Positions 33,690 through 42,610 of a DNA stretch of 46,529 bases are shown here, piece after piece (within the stretch, counting starts at the first letter, position 1; every line of letters starts with the position of its first letter). The notes beneath the pieces were generated by a model. That model did not search any database, was not told the DNA's origin, and saw only the letters and a program-made list of their open reading frames with translations. The position numbers and the translations under genes are program-made. This DNA is from Sphingopyxis sp. (GTDB lineage Bacteria > Pseudomonadota > Alphaproteobacteria > Sphingomonadales > Sphingomonadaceae): NCBI GenBank assembly GCA_016463225.1, contig JAEMRT010000031.1, positions 2,098 through 48,626 of the forward strand, given 5' to 3'.

Positions 33690-33926
33690 CTAGTAAAAGT
33701 CCGCCGTTGCGCCCCCATCGCGGCGCTCGCCCCTATGCACCTGCGTCGGTGCGCGGCGATCGCCCGTCCGCACCTCGATCCGTCCGTCGACGCGCCGCAC
33801 CTCGGCGGGCGCCAATATCCGCGCCCGCGCGATACCGATCGCGCTCGCGGGCGGAGCCGCCACGGGGGCGGTGACCGGAACGCTGCCGGTGAGCAGCAAC
33901 AGGGCGAGAAACGACATGGCGATCAT
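33690..33926 (-). CDS. Small secreted protein, hypothetical
   Basis: A 78-residue reading frame from the ATG at 33926 (an in-frame ATG is also at 33917). It starts with a clear signal sequence (MIAMSFLALLLLTGSVPVTA) followed by an Arg-rich mature part (IGIARARILAPAEVRRVDGR) ending TADFY. I do not recognise a family. A perfect TGCCGTAACGGCA palindrome lies immediately upstream. It is isolated between mmsB and the fadB-like gene, and could be a chance frame, though the signal is convincing. Confidence 0.5.
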   Translation of the reverse strand: MIAMSFLALLLLTGSVPVTAPVAAPPASAIGIARARILAPAEVRRVDGRIEVRTGDRRAPTQVHRGERRDGGATADFY

Positions 33927-34014
33927 GCTCTGCCGTAACGGCAGGTGTGACCAGCGCCTTAACCCTGAATCGCAACTATTTGTGTCCACCGAGGGCGGCG
34001 GCAGGCCAAAGCAA

Positions 34015-34047
34015 AGGCCGCCTGCCCCGCGCTGGGACAGGCGGCCT
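34015..34047 (-). terminator. Probable terminator downstream of the fadB-like gene
   Basis: AGGCCGCCTG (34015-34024) and CAGGCGGCCT (34038-34047) form a perfect 10-bp stem. Read on the minus strand it comes 24 bases after the stop of the gene and is followed by TTGCTTTG, only a modest T-tract. Confidence 0.6.
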
Positions 34048-34070
34048 GCTGATCGTAATCGAACGCGAGA

Positions 34071-36104
34071 TTAGAAGCCGCTCTTCGCCTCGGCCTTTTC
34101 CTTCAGCAAAGGCGCGATCCCGAACCCGTGCTTTTCCAGCGCCGCGACGATCTTGTCGGTGCCTTCCAGCCCGGCCCAGAACATCGGGCCGCCGCGATAG
34201 ACCGGCCAGCCATAGCCATAAATCCACACGACATCGATGTCCGACGCGCGCTGCGCCTTGCCTTCGCTCAGGATCAGCGCGCCTTCGTTGACCATCGGAT
34301 ACAGCGTGCGTTCGATGATCTCCTGATCGGTGATCTCGCGCTTCTCGGTTCCGGCCTTGGTGCGGAACTCCTCGATCAGCTCGGCAACCCGCGCGCTTTC
34401 CGACGGCTGGCGCTTTTCGTCATAATCGTAAAAGCCCGCTTGCTTCTTCTGACCCCAGCGGCCCTCGGCGCACAGCGCATCGCGGATGCTTTCGATGCGG
34501 TTCGGATCGCGGTGCCAGCCGATGTCGACGCCCGCAAGGTCGCTCATCTGGAACGGCCCCATCGGCATGCCGAATTCGACATGGACCTTGTCGACCTGCG
34601 CCGGGGTGGCGCCTTCCATCAACAGGTTCATCGCCTCGATCTGGCGCGGCTTGAGCATCCGGTTGCCGATAAAGCCGTCACAGACGCCGGCGACCACCGC
34701 GACCTTGCCGATCTTCTTGCCGATCGCCATCGCCGTCGCCAGCGCGTCGGGCGCGGTCTTTTCACCGCGCACGACTTCGAGCAGCTTCATGACGTTGGCG
34801 GGCGAAAAGAAATGCATGCCCAGCACGTCGCCGGGGCGGCTCGTCGCGGTCGCGATCTCGTCGACATCGAGATAGCTGGTGTTCGACGCCAGGATCGCGC
34901 CGGGCTTGGCGATCTTGTCGAGCTTGCCAAAGATGTCCTTTTTGACGTCCATATTCTCATAGACCGCCTCGATGATCAGGTCGCAGTCGGCGAGATCGTC
35001 GAGGCTGAGGGTGGGGGTCAGGATGCCCATCATCTGGTCGACCTGTTCGGGCTTGAAACGGCCCTTGGCGGCCGACGCGTCGTAATTTTTGCGGATCACT
35101 CCGACGCCGCGATCGAGCGCATCCTGCTGCATCTCGACGATCGTCACCGGGATGCCCTTCTGCAGGAAGTTCATGCTGATCCCGCCGCCCATCGTGCCGG
35201 CGCCGATGACGCCGACTTTCTTGATGTCGCGCAGCTGGGTGTCCTTCGGCAGTCCGTCGATCTTCGCCGCCTGACGTTCGGCGAAGAAGATGTGGCGCTG
35301 CGCCGCCGACTGGCTGCCGAACATCAGCTTCATGAACTGCTCGCGCTCGAAGGCGAGCCCTTCGTCGAAGGGCAGGCGCGTCGCGGCTTCGACGCAGGCG
35401 AGGTTGGCATAAGGCGCCTCGAACCCGCGCCAGCGCTTGGCGTTCGCGGTCTTGAGCTGCTCGATCACGGCGACATCGCCGAACACCGGGCGTTCGCGCG
35501 TCGGGCGCGGGCCGTCGGCGATCTTCGCGCGCGCAAAAGCAATCGCGTCGGCAGCCAAGCTGTCTTCGCCCGCCAATTCGTCAACGAGGCCGAGTTCCTT
35601 GGCCTTCGATGCGGGCAGCGGATCGCCGGTCGAGGTCATCGTCGCCGCGGCTTCGACGCCGACGACGCGCGGCAGGCGCTGCGTGCCGCCGGCGCCGGGT
35701 AGCAGGCCGAGCTTGACCTCGGGGACGCCGAGCTTCGCTGAAGGAACGGCGATGCGATAATGACAGACGAGCGCGGTTTCGAGACCGCCGCCGAGCGCGG
35801 TGCCGTGGATCGCGGCGACGACGGGCTTCGATGCGGCTTCGATGCTGTTGAGCACCGCGTTGAAATCGGGACCGCGCGGCGGCTTGCCGAATTCGCTGAT
35901 GTCGGCGCCGGCGATAAAGGTCGCCCCCGCGCAGCGCAGCACGATCGCCTTGACGCTATCGTCGGACAGCGCGGCGGCGAAATGATCTTCGAGCCCCTGG
36001 CGGACGTGCCAGCTCAGCGCGTTGACCGGCGGGTTGTTGACGATGATGACAGCAACGTCGCCATCTTTCTCCAGCGTGACGCTGACGGGGGTTTCTTCGG
36101 ACAT
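34071..36104 (-). CDS. Fused enoyl-CoA hydratase/3-hydroxyacyl-CoA dehydrogenase (FadB/FadJ-like)
   Basis: This 677-aa bifunctional enzyme performs the second and third steps of beta-oxidation. The N-terminal crotonase domain (about residues 1-200) has Glu109 in GGGLETALV and Glu129 in [15 protein letters not shown]. After a linker the NAD-binding domain begins with GAGTMGGG at 301-308, includes [18 protein letters not shown], and is followed by the C-terminal dehydrogenase repeats ([16 protein letters not shown]). At 677 aa it is slightly shorter than E. coli FadB (about 729). A strong AAGGAG precedes the ATG at 36104. The adjacent acyl-CoA and SDR genes suggest a special acyl chain rather than housekeeping beta-oxidation. 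Confidence 0.93.
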   Translation of the reverse strand: MSEETPVSVTLEKDGDVAVIIVNNPPVNALSWHVRQGLEDHFAAALSDDSVKAIVLRCAGATFIAGADISEFGKPPRGPDFNAVLNSIEAASKPVVAAIHGTALGGGLETALVCHYRIAVPSAKLGVPEVKLGLLPGAGGTQRLPRVVGVEAAATMTSTGDPLPASKAKELGLVDELAGEDSLAADAIAFARAKIADGPRPTRERPVFGDVAVIEQLKTANAKRWRGFEAPYANLACVEAATRLPFDEGLAFEREQFMKLMFGSQSAAQRHIFFAERQAAKIDGLPKDTQLRDIKKVGVIGAGTMGGGISMNFLQKGIPVTIVEMQQDALDRGVGVIRKNYDASAAKGRFKPEQVDQMMGILTPTLSLDDLADCDLIIEAVYENMDVKKDIFGKLDKIAKPGAILASNTSYLDVDEIATATSRPGDVLGMHFFSPANVMKLLEVVRGEKTAPDALATAMAIGKKIGKVAVVAGVCDGFIGNRMLKPRQIEAMNLLMEGATPAQVDKVHVEFGMPMGPFQMSDLAGVDIGWHRDPNRIESIRDALCAEGRWGQKKQAGFYDYDEKRQPSESARVAELIEEFRTKAGTEKREITDQEIIERTLYPMVNEGALILSEGKAQRASDIDVVWIYGYGWPVYRGGPMFWAGLEGTDKIVAALEKHGFGIAPLLKEKAEAKSGF

Positions 36105-36124
36105 TTCAGGCTCCTTAAAGGGTT

Positions 36125-36199
36125 CCGTTCGCTTCGAGCGAAGTCGAGAAGCGTCTAGCGCTGCGCTCGGCGTGTCTCGACTTCGCTCGACACGAACGG
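36125..36199. repeat. Dispersed palindromic repeat, copy B
   Basis: Left end CCGTTCGCTTCGAGCGAAGT, right end GACTTCGCTCGACACGAACGG (first base excluded from the arm); the halves pair over most of their length, so the 75 bases fold into a long hairpin. It is closely similar to copy A at 33601-33674. It sits in the gap between the serine hydrolase and fadB-like genes. Confidence 0.82.
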
Positions 36200-36215
36200 T
36201 GGGTGGGTTCTCAAT

Positions 36216-37418
36216 TCAATCGTCGATCGCGGCGTGGACCAATGTCTTGACCTCGCGCCGCACGGGATAGGTGGAAGAGGGCATGAGCTGGGTCATGAAC
36301 ACCATGCAGATCGCTTCGACCGGATCGACGAAGAAGCCGGTCGAAAACATGCCGCCCCAATAATAGTCGCCGACCGACCCGGGGGTCATCGTCTGCGCCG
36401 GGCTTTCGTTCACGGCGAAGCCGAGGCCGAAGCCGACTCCGGCATTTTCGGCCTCGGAGAAGATGCCGACGCTGTGCTGGACGAGGTCGCCGCCGCCGAC
36501 CAGATGGTTCGCCGTCATCAGCGCCAGCGTCTTGCGGCTGATGATGCGGACACCATCGAGCGTGCCGCCGCCGAGCAGCATCAGGCAGAAGCGGTGATAG
36601 TCGGCGAGGGTCGAAACCAAGCCGCCGCCGCCCGAATGAAAGCTGCGATCCTTCGCCCAGCGGCTCTTGTCGCCACCGTCAAAGGGCTTCATCTTCGCTT
36701 GCGGGTCGAACATATAGCAATCGGTCAGCCGGTGCTGCTGATCGGCGGGCACCTTGAACCCGGTATCGACCATCCCGAGCGGGCCGAAGATGCGCTCTTG
36801 CAAAACTTGTGCAAACGGCTTGCCCTCGATGCGTTCGATCACCGCGCCGAGCACGTCGGTCGCCATCGAATAATTCCAGTGCGCGCCGGGGTCGAACTGC
36901 AACGGGATTTTCGCCAGCCCTTCGATGAAGCTGTCCATCGTATAATCGGCGTCGAAATCGTCGATCCGCGCCTTGCGATAGGCGGCATCGACCGGGGTGC
37001 GCTCCTGAAAGCCATAGGTCAGCCCCGCGGTGTGGCGGAGCAGGTCGACCATGCGGATCGGCTGCGTCGGCGGCCGGGTCAGGAACGGCACGTTGCCGCC
37101 GCCCGCCACAAACACGCCGGTGTCCTTGAACTCGGGGCAGAACTTCACCAGCGGATCGCTCAACGCGACCTTGCCTTCCTCGACCAGCATCATGAACGCG
37201 ATGCTGGTAATCGGCTTGGTCATGCTGGCGATGCGGAAGATTGCGTCGTCCTTCAGCGCCGCACCGGGCCGCGCCTCGCCGACGCACGACAGATGCGCGA
37301 TCTCGCCGCGCCGCGACACCAGAGTCGCGGCGTGCGGCAGGCGGCCGGTGCCGACATATTTGGCCTCGAGAAAAGCCGGGATGCGGTCCAGCCGCGCCGT
37401 ATCGAAACCGTGGCCCAT
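36216..37418 (-). CDS. Serine hydrolase of the beta-lactamase class C/EstB family
   Basis: This 400-aa protein has the penicillin-binding-protein fold. The nucleophile Ser65 and base Lys68 are in [10 protein letters not shown], followed by [11 protein letters not shown] and the later [17 protein letters not shown]. Such proteins in lipid-catabolic clusters are usually esterases rather than beta-lactamases. I place the start at the ATG at 37418, ten bases after the SDR stop and preceded by AGGAT, instead of the upstream ATG at 37448, which lies inside the SDR gene. No signal peptide is seen, so it is probably cytoplasmic. Substrate unknown. Confidence 0.88.
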   Translation of the reverse strand: MGHGFDTARLDRIPAFLEAKYVGTGRLPHAATLVSRRGEIAHLSCVGEARPGAALKDDAIFRIASMTKPITSIAFMMLVEEGKVALSDPLVKFCPEFKDTGVFVAGGGNVPFLTRPPTQPIRMVDLLRHTAGLTYGFQERTPVDAAYRKARIDDFDADYTMDSFIEGLAKIPLQFDPGAHWNYSMATDVLGAVIERIEGKPFAQVLQERIFGPLGMVDTGFKVPADQQHRLTDCYMFDPQAKMKPFDGGDKSRWAKDRSFHSGGGGLVSTLADYHRFCLMLLGGGTLDGVRIISRKTLALMTANHLVGGGDLVQHSVGIFSEAENAGVGFGLGFAVNESPAQTMTPGSVGDYYWGGMFSTGFFVDPVEAICMVFMTQLMPSSTYPVRREVKTLVHAAIDD

Positions 37419-37428
37419 ATCTATCCTG

Positions 37429-38232
37429 TCAATGCGAGGTCTGGCCAAGAAGCTGGCGCGTCACCGGATGCGAACTGGTGAGCCCGCCGTCAACCGCGAT
37501 CGCCTGCCCGTTGACATAACTCGCCTGATCGCTGGCGAGGAAGAGCGCCACATTGGCGAGCTCTTCGGGCTGCGCGGCGCGGCGAAGCGGGTTGAGCTGG
37601 CCCAGTTTGTGCGTGACCTCCTTCGCCTTGGCATAATCGAAGGTCGGCTTGGTCATACCGGTTTCGGTCAGGCCGGGGCACACGGCGTTGACGCGCACAC
37701 CGCTGGTGGACAGCTGCTGCGCCGCGGTTTTGGCGAGGTTGATGACCCCCGCCTTCGACGCCGAATAGGCTCCCGGACCCGCGCCCGAATTGAGGCCCGC
37801 GACGCTCGCGGTCAGCACGATCGCGCCGCCGCGACCCTGATCGACCATGGCTTTCCCGGCATGTTTCACCATCAGCGCCGGGCCGATCAGATTGACGCGG
37901 AGCGTCTCGGCCCAAGCGATCGGATCGAAGTCGAAAATGCCGCCCATGTCGCCGATGATCCCGGCGTTGGCGAAGGCGATATCGAGCGCGCCATAACTGT
38001 CCTTGGCGGTCGCAACGAGCTTGGCAACGTCGCTCTCGACGCCCGCATCGATTTCCAGCGCCACGGCCTCGCCGCCGGCGTCCTTCACCAACTGCGCCGT
38101 CTCGTGCACCGCGGCCGTCTTGTCACCGAGCACCAGCTTTGCCCCCTCGGCGGCGAAGCGCAGCGCGCTCGCACGGCCGATGCCCGAACCGGCGCCCGTG
38201 ATAATCGCGATCTTGCCGTCCAATGCGCCCAT
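37429..38232 (-). CDS. SDR family oxidoreductase
   Basis: This 267-aa classical short-chain dehydrogenase has the cofactor motif TGAGSGIG, an Asp at the end of beta-2 (LGDKTA, suggesting NAD), ANAG, and the catalytic Ser143, Tyr156 and Lys160 in ASVAGLNSG and AYSASK. The start overlaps the stop of the upstream SDR by one base (TAATG). It could oxidise a hydroxyacyl-CoA or alcohol intermediate; the precise substrate is not readable. It is longer at the C-terminus ([11 protein letters not shown]) than many SDRs. Confidence 0.9.
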   Translation of the reverse strand: MGALDGKIAIITGAGSGIGRASALRFAAEGAKLVLGDKTAAVHETAQLVKDAGGEAVALEIDAGVESDVAKLVATAKDSYGALDIAFANAGIIGDMGGIFDFDPIAWAETLRVNLIGPALMVKHAGKAMVDQGRGGAIVLTASVAGLNSGAGPGAYSASKAGVINLAKTAAQQLSTSGVRVNAVCPGLTETGMTKPTFDYAKAKEVTHKLGQLNPLRRAAQPEELANVALFLASDQASYVNGQAIAVDGGLTSSHPVTRQLLGQTSH

Positions 38233-39008
38233 TATCCGCCTCCTGAAATCGTCGCCCCGCCATCGCACACGATGGTCTGGCCCGTAGTGAATGCGCCCGC
38301 CTTGCTGGCAAGGAAGACCGCAGCGCCCGCAATCTCGTGTGGTTCGCCGATCCGTTTCAGCGTCGAGGCAGCGGTCGATCGTTTGAGATTCTCGGGATTT
38401 TCCCACAAGGCGCGCGCCATGTCGGTACGAATCAGCCCCGGCGCGATGCAATTGACCCGCACCCCGCGCGGCCCGAATTCGACCGAGAAATTCCGCGCGA
38501 CCTGCATGTCGGCGGCTTTCGAAATCCCGTAAGCACCGATAATCGGAGACCCTTTCAGCCCGCCGATCGAGCTGATGATCGTGATCGATCCCTCGCCGCG
38601 TTCGAGCATTTCGGGCGCGACCATCGAAATCAGCCAGTGGTTCGACAGGATATTATTGTCCATGATCTTGCGGAACTGGTCGTCGCTGATCCCGAGGCCG
38701 GGGCCATAATATGGGTTCGACGCCGCGTTGCAGACCAGCGCGGTGATCTTGCCGAACGCGGCGCGCGTCTCGTTGACGAGGTTCTGGAGATCGTCCTTTG
38801 ACGAAATATTCGCAGCGACGGCAATCGCAGTGCCGTCACCGAACTTCGCGTTGATCTCCGCCGCCGTCGCATCGCAGGCATCCTGCTTGCGGCTCGAAAT
38901 CACGACCTTCGCGCCCTGTTCGGCCATCGCTTCGGCGGTCGCTTTGCCAATGCCGCGCGACGATCCGGTGATCAGCGCGACTTGGCCGCTCATGTCGAAC
39001 AGGCTCAT
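38232..39008 (-). CDS. SDR family oxidoreductase (DHRS4-like)
   Basis: This 258-aa short-chain dehydrogenase has TGSSRGIG, SSRKQ (a basic patch that favours NADP), CNAASNPYYGP, and the catalytic Ser147, Tyr160 and Lys164. The NAASNPYYGP segment resembles DHRS4-type carbonyl reductases and bacterial 3-hydroxyacyl dehydrogenases of catabolic clusters. The start ATG at 39008 overlaps the stop of the phosphotransferase gene as ATGA; an upstream ATG at 39035 would lie inside that gene. Likely job: a hydroxyl/keto step on an acyl-CoA. Confidence 0.9.
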   Translation of the reverse strand: MSLFDMSGQVALITGSSRGIGKATAEAMAEQGAKVVISSRKQDACDATAAEINAKFGDGTAIAVAANISSKDDLQNLVNETRAAFGKITALVCNAASNPYYGPGLGISDDQFRKIMDNNILSNHWLISMVAPEMLERGEGSITIISSIGGLKGSPIIGAYGISKAADMQVARNFSVEFGPRGVRVNCIAPGLIRTDMARALWENPENLKRSTAASTLKRIGEPHEIAGAAVFLASKAGAFTTGQTIVCDGGATISGGG

Positions 39009-40072
39009 GCTCCGGCCTTCCGTGCAAAGTCCCACGCCCGCTGCGCGAGCGGACGGACACGCTCGGACATGTCCTTGGCATGCTGCGACGATGCGGTGCC
39101 CTCGATCACGCGCTTCTTGATCCCCTGGATGATCCCGGCGAGGCGGAAGAAATTATAGGCGAAATACCAGTTCATGTCGGGCACCCCGGTGCGATCGGTC
39201 GCGGCGCAATAACGCTCGACCATCTCGTCAAGCTCGGGAATGCCAAGCGTCTTGCGATCAAGGTCCATGACGCCCGAACGCCCGCCATTTTCGGTGACCC
39301 ACGCCATCGCGACATAGGTGAAATCGGCGAGCGGATCGCCCAATGTCGACAATTCCCAGTCGAGCACCGCGAGCACTTCGGGCCGGTCCTTGGCAAAGAT
39401 CATATTGTCGATGCGGTAATCGCCGTGAACGACGCTGGTGCGCGTCTGTTCGGGCAGGCTGGCGGGCAGGAACGCGATCAGCTGTTCCATCTCGTCCATC
39501 GTCTCGGTCTCGGCGAGGCGGTACTGCTTGGTCCAGCGATCGACCTGGCGGCCGAAATAATTGCCCGGCTTGCCATAATCGGACAGCCCCGCCGCCTCGA
39601 CGTCGACCTTGTGCAGCGCGGCGAGCGTGTCGATCATCGCTTCATAGGTCGCGCGGCGGTTTTCGGGGGTCGATCCCGGCATCGCGCCGTCCCAGATCGT
39701 TTGGCCGTCGACCATCGCCATCACATAGAACCAGCTGCCGGTGACGCTGTCGTCGGTGCACAGGCCATATTGGCGCGCGACGGGAAAGCCCATCTTGTGC
39801 AGCCCTGACTGGACTTTGTATTCGCGGTCGACCGCATGCGCCGAGGGGAGCAGCGGGCCATAGGGCTTGCGGCGCAGGACGTAATTTCCCGACGGCGCGG
39901 AGATTTTGTAGGTCGGGTTCGACTGGCCACCGGAAAATTTGTGCTGGGTCAGCGGGCCGGTGAAGCCCTCGACATTCGCTTCCATCCACGCGGTCAGCTT
40001 CGCCTCGTCGAGCACGTCGGCGCCCTCGGGCGCGACGGTGCCGCTAAAGGCCTTTTGCGCGTCGAGCGTCAT
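39005..40072 (-). CDS. APH-fold phosphotransferase, ACAD10/11 kinase-domain-like
   Basis: This 355-aa protein has the aminoglycoside/choline kinase fold. Visible are the ATP-site lysine region NYVLRRKPYG, the catalytic HGDYRIDN (His216, Asp218, Asn223) and the metal-binding DWE (Asp238). The beginning FSGGQSNPTYKI and PSAHAVDREYKV are typical of the branch that includes the kinase domain of ACAD10/11 and LvaA of levulinate catabolism, which phosphorylates 4-hydroxyacyl-CoA. It is coupled by ATGA to the alcohol dehydrogenase upstream and to the SDR downstream, and an ACAD10/11-like dehydrogenase gene is 1.1 kb away. Antibiotic resistance is unlikely. Confidence 0.88.
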   Translation of the reverse strand: MTLDAQKAFSGTVAPEGADVLDEAKLTAWMEANVEGFTGPLTQHKFSGGQSNPTYKISAPSGNYVLRRKPYGPLLPSAHAVDREYKVQSGLHKMGFPVARQYGLCTDDSVTGSWFYVMAMVDGQTIWDGAMPGSTPENRRATYEAMIDTLAALHKVDVEAAGLSDYGKPGNYFGRQVDRWTKQYRLAETETMDEMEQLIAFLPASLPEQTRTSVVHGDYRIDNMIFAKDRPEVLAVLDWELSTLGDPLADFTYVAMAWVTENGGRSGVMDLDRKTLGIPELDEMVERYCAATDRTGVPDMNWYFAYNFFRLAGIIQGIKKRVIEGTASSQHAKDMSERVRPLAQRAWDFARKAGA

Positions 40073-41160
40073 TGATCGAAAACGATCACCGACCGAGCGG
40101 CGTCGCCTTTCTTCATCTTGTCAAAGCCTTCGTTGATCCGCTCGAGCGGGATCGTTTCGGCGACGATGCTGTCGAGGTCGAGCAGCCCGCGCAGGTAAAA
40201 ATCGACAAGCCGCGGAATGTCGACCGGGAAGCGGTTGCCGCCCATGATCGCGCCCTGCAATTTCTTGCCTGACAAGAGGTCCATCGCGCTGAGCCCGACC
40301 TTTTCGGACAGCGGCATCATGCCGAGGATCGTCGCAGTGCCGCCGCGACGCAGCGAGGCTACGGCAAGCGCGGCCGAGGCGGGACGCCCGACGGCTTCGA
40401 TCGCATGATCGACCCCGCCCTTGCTGAGCTCGAGGATCTGTTTCGCGGCATCGCCGTCCATCGCATCGACGACATCGGTCGCGCCGAGCTTCATCGCCAG
40501 CGCGCGCTTTTCGGGAACCGGGTCGGCGGCAATGATCCGCCCCGCGCCCGCGATCTTCGCGGCGTTGATCGTCGCGAGGCCGACGCCGCCGCAACCGACG
40601 ACGACGACGGTTTCGCCCGGCGTCACCTTGCATGCGTTGAAGATCGTCCCCGCGCCCGTCGTCACCGCGCAGCCGATCACTGCGGCGCGGTCGAGCGGCA
40701 TCGCGGGGTCGATCGCGACGCACGCATGTTCGTGGACCAACATCGTTTCGGCGAACGCCGAAAGGTTGAGCATCTGGTTGACCAGACTGCCATCGGGGCG
40801 CGTGATCCGCGGCGCCGATCCGGCTGCGCGCCGCGTGTCGCCGCCCATGCACAGGGACATGCGTCCGCTGACGCAAAACTCGCAATGGCCGCAGAACGCC
40901 GACAGGCAGGTGACGACCGCATCGCCGACCTTGACCGTCCGTACTTCGCTGCCCACCGCCTCGACGATGCCTGCGGCTTCATGCCCGGGGATCGCGGGCA
41001 GGGGGTGCGGATAGGCGCCGTCGATGAAATGCAGGTCCGAATGGCAGAGGCCGCAGGCGGCAGTGCGGATGCGCACCTCGTGCGGACCGCAATCGGCAAT
41101 CTGAACCGTCTCGATCGACAGCGGCTGGCCCGGTTCGATCAGGATCGCGGCTTTGGTCAT
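40069..41160 (-). CDS. Zinc-dependent alcohol dehydrogenase (class III-like MDR family)
   Basis: This 363-aa medium-chain dehydrogenase has the catalytic zinc ligands Cys39 (GLCHSD) and His60 with Glu61 (PGHEAAG), and the structural zinc cysteines 90, 93, 96 and 104. The NAD-binding site is VVVVGCGGVGLATINAAK. Its stop overlaps the phosphotransferase start as ATGA. It probably oxidises or reduces an alcohol/aldehyde that feeds the acyl-CoA pathway of this operon. Specificity cannot be determined here. Confidence 0.92.
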   Translation of the reverse strand: MTKAAILIEPGQPLSIETVQIADCGPHEVRIRTAACGLCHSDLHFIDGAYPHPLPAIPGHEAAGIVEAVGSEVRTVKVGDAVVTCLSAFCGHCEFCVSGRMSLCMGGDTRRAAGSAPRITRPDGSLVNQMLNLSAFAETMLVHEHACVAIDPAMPLDRAAVIGCAVTTGAGTIFNACKVTPGETVVVVGCGGVGLATINAAKIAGAGRIIAADPVPEKRALAMKLGATDVVDAMDGDAAKQILELSKGGVDHAIEAVGRPASAALAVASLRRGGTATILGMMPLSEKVGLSAMDLLSGKKLQGAIMGGNRFPVDIPRLVDFYLRGLLDLDSIVAETIPLERINEGFDKMKKGDAARSVIVFDQ

Positions 41161-41179
41161 TCCAATCTCCGTATTTGCC

Positions 41180-41201
41180 CCCCTCCCGCAAGCGGGAGGG
41201 G
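41180..41201. repeat. Hairpin CCCCTCCCGC/GCGGGAGGGG between two minus-strand genes
   Basis: A perfect 10-bp inverted repeat (41180-41189, 41192-41201) with a two-base AA centre, in the 48-base gap after the acyl-CoA dehydrogenase. It has no T-tract, so it is more likely a small dispersed element than a classic terminator. Confidence 0.6.
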
Positions 41202-41208
41202 AGAGAGC

Positions 41209-42498
41209 TTAACGCGAAGCGCCGATGTCGCCCGACGAAAAGCCCGGCTCGCTCGCCGCGCTGTGCTTGGCGAATTCGATGCGGGCGATCGCGCGTTCAT
41301 GGACCTCGTCGGGACCATCGGCGAGGCGCAGGGTACGCTGATGGGCATAGGCGTTGGCAAGGCCGAAATCTTCCGACACGCCCGCGGCGCCATGCGCCTG
41401 GATCGCGTCGTCGATAATCTTCAGCGCCATGTTCGGCGCCTGCACCTTGATCATCGCGATCTCGGCGGCGGCGGCCTTGTTGCCGACCTTGTCCATCATG
41501 TCGGCGGCCTTCAGGCACAGCAGGCGGGTCATTTCGATGTCGATGCGGGCGCGCGCCAGACGATGTTCCCAGATGCTGTATTCGGCGATCGTCTTGCCGA
41601 ATGCGACGCGCGATTGCAGCCGCTTCGCCATCTTGGCGATTGCTTCTTCGGCGGTGCCGATGGTGCGCATGCAGTGATGGATGCGGCCCGGGCCGAGGCG
41701 CCCCTGCGCGATCTCGAAGCCGCGACCTTCGCCGAGCAGCATCGCATCCTCGGCGTTGACGCGGACGTCCTTCAGTTCGATTTCCATATGGCCGTGCGGT
41801 GCATCGTCATAACCGAACACCGGCAGGTGGCGCAGGATGGTGACCCCCGGCGCGTCGAGCGGCATCAGCACCATCGACTGTTGCGCGTGGCGCTTGGCGG
41901 CGAAATCGGTCTTGCCCATGACGATCGCGATTTTGCAGCGCGGATCGCCCGCACCCGACGACCACCATTTGGTGCCGTTGATCACATAATCGTCACCATC
42001 GCGCTCGATGCGGCATTCGACGTTGGTCGCATCGGATGAAGCGACCGCCGGTTCGGTCATCAGGAACGCCGAGCGAATTTCGCCGTTCATCAGCGGCAGC
42101 AAATATTTCTCTTTTTGCGCACGCGTCCCGTAGCGGTGGAACACTTCCATATTGCCGGTATCGGGCGCCGAGCAGTTGAACACTTCGCTGGCGAAACCGA
42201 TGCGCCCCATTTCCTCGGCGCACAGCGCATATTCCAGGTTGGTGAGGCCCGGGCCTTCGAATTCGATCGTTTCGTCGACATGATGATGCGCCGCCGACTT
42301 GGGCGGCATGAACAGGTTCCAGATGCCCGCGGCCTTCGCCTCGGCCTTCAGTTCCTCGACGATCGGAATGACCTTCCAGCGGTCGCCTGCCTTGTCCTGT
42401 TCCTTGTACGTCGGGACCGCCGGGCGCACCTTGCGCTCGATGAATTCGCGCACCCGGTCGCGCCAATGAGTCTGCCGGTCGGTGAGATCGAAATCCAT
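41209..42498 (-). CDS. Acyl-CoA dehydrogenase, ACAD10/11-like
   Basis: This 429-aa flavoenzyme shows [19 protein letters not shown] (the flavin contact region, in a form typical of ACAD10/11 rather than the usual TEPGAGSD), [34 protein letters not shown] and the C-terminal [18 protein letters not shown]. This combination closely resembles the dehydrogenase domain of ACAD11. In mammals that enzyme is fused to an APH-type kinase; here the kinase is the separate gene at 39005. A TTACG-N4-CGTAA palindrome lies 18-31 bases upstream of the start. Substrate is inferred, not shown: possibly phosphorylated 4-hydroxyacyl-CoA. Confidence 0.9.
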   Translation of the reverse strand: MDFDLTDRQTHWRDRVREFIERKVRPAVPTYKEQDKAGDRWKVIPIVEELKAEAKAAGIWNLFMPPKSAAHHHVDETIEFEGPGLTNLEYALCAEEMGRIGFASEVFNCSAPDTGNMEVFHRYGTRAQKEKYLLPLMNGEIRSAFLMTEPAVASSDATNVECRIERDGDDYVINGTKWWSSGAGDPRCKIAIVMGKTDFAAKRHAQQSMVLMPLDAPGVTILRHLPVFGYDDAPHGHMEIELKDVRVNAEDAMLLGEGRGFEIAQGRLGPGRIHHCMRTIGTAEEAIAKMAKRLQSRVAFGKTIAEYSIWEHRLARARIDIEMTRLLCLKAADMMDKVGNKAAAAEIAMIKVQAPNMALKIIDDAIQAHGAAGVSEDFGLANAYAHQRTLRLADGPDEVHERAIARIEFAKHSAASEPGFSSGDIGASR

Positions 42499-42515
42499 CT
42501 GAGCATCCTTTCCGT

Positions 42516-42529
42516 TTACGTTCGCGTAA
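42516..42529. promoter_or_regulatory. Putative operator TTACG-N4-CGTAA upstream of the ACAD10/11-like gene
   Basis: TTACG TTCG CGTAA has 5-bp arms and lies 18-31 bases upstream of the start at 42498. It resembles the TTTACGTNNACGTAAA class bound by LiuR-type regulators of branched-chain and fatty-acid catabolism. A related site (TGACG CTTG CGTAA) is at 45039-45052. The rest of the gap 42499-42610 shows nothing I can name. Confidence 0.5.
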
Positions 42530-42610
42530 GCCTTTGGACCGATTCGTCCCGCTTTGCCAACCCCTGCGAACCGATTATTACCTCATTCCGTCGTCAACTG
42601 ACATTTTCCG

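Noticed and set aside
34128..35702. A 524-codon plus-strand frame opposite the fadB-like gene
   Set aside because: Antisense shadow; the minus strand encodes a complete bifunctional enzyme.
36216..37418. Beta-lactamase as antibiotic resistance gene
   Set aside because: It has the SxxK motif but no signal peptide and lies among lipid-catabolic genes; an esterase role is more likely.
39005..40072. Aminoglycoside resistance kinase
   Set aside because: The APH fold is shared, but the protein is embedded by start/stop overlaps in an acyl-CoA catabolic operon and looks like the ACAD10/11 kinase branch.
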